Source: an uncultured Pelagibacteraceae bacterium (GTDB lineage Bacteria > Pseudomonadota > Alphaproteobacteria > Pelagibacterales > Pelagibacteraceae). Taken from it: a stretch of DNA of 38,144 bases. Below the pieces are notes generated by a model. That model did no database searches. It worked only from the letters and a program-made list of their open reading frames with translations, and was not told where the DNA came from. Positions within the stretch are counted from its first letter, which is position 1. The number at the start of each line of letters is the position of its first letter. This document shows, piece by piece, positions 38,122 through 38,144 of the stretch. The DNA lies in NCBI GenBank assembly GCA_902524045.1, contig CABZBT010000006.1, positions 1 through 38,144 of the forward strand. Direction: 5' to 3'. The position numbers were made by a program, and so were the translations under genes.

Positions 38122-38144
38122 ATGGATAAGGATATTTTTTTATC
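38122..38144 (+). CDS. 5' end of next CDS (partial, MDKDIFL...)
   Basis: ATG directly after the nadE stop, open to the window edge. Confidence 0.3.

Noticed and set aside
1-38144. CRISPR array, transposon, prophage or toxin-antitoxin module
   Set aside because: No spaced direct repeats, transposase, integrase or phage genes were recognised; content is largely housekeeping and transport.

Overview
The window is AT-rich, gene-dense bacterial DNA. Gene families and extreme compaction fit a streamlined marine alphaproteobacterium of the SAR11/Pelagibacterales type; this is inferred from content, no search was run. It holds about 36 protein-coding genes. I saw no rRNA, tRNA, CRISPR array, transposase or phage module. 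Main blocks: an MTA-salvage/spermidine operon (mtnA, FucA-like class II aldolase, fused AdoMetDC-spermidine synthase); a polar amino-acid-type ABC transporter (SBP plus two permeases, no ATPase) beside a creatinase/ectoine-hydrolase-like M24 protein; glycosyltransferases; a cis-CaaD-like tautomerase; an omega subunit with a long acidic tail; a TRAP transporter; dusA; a TauE-like permease; a TPR glycosyltransferase; a K/E/R-rich coiled-coil protein; phosphomannomutase; class I RNR nrdAB; an IsdG/HmoA-like heme monooxygenase with a small HemP-like protein; prpD-prpB-prpC; gph; a GlmU lacking its uridyltransferase domain plus glmS; type II DAHP synthase; and nadE. Best leads: (1) an alphaproteobacterial LexA-type box (GTTC-N7-GTTC) enclosing the -10 of a strong promoter upstream of nrdAB; (2) the mtnA-aldolase-SpeDE operon as a possible DHAP-shunt MTA route; (3) a tautomerase with all six cis-CaaD catalytic residues at the same numbering; (4) convergent gene pairs that share one palindromic TTAA as both stop codons; (5) hairpins abutting start codons between SBP and permease genes; (6) a stand-alone GlmU acetyltransferase domain.
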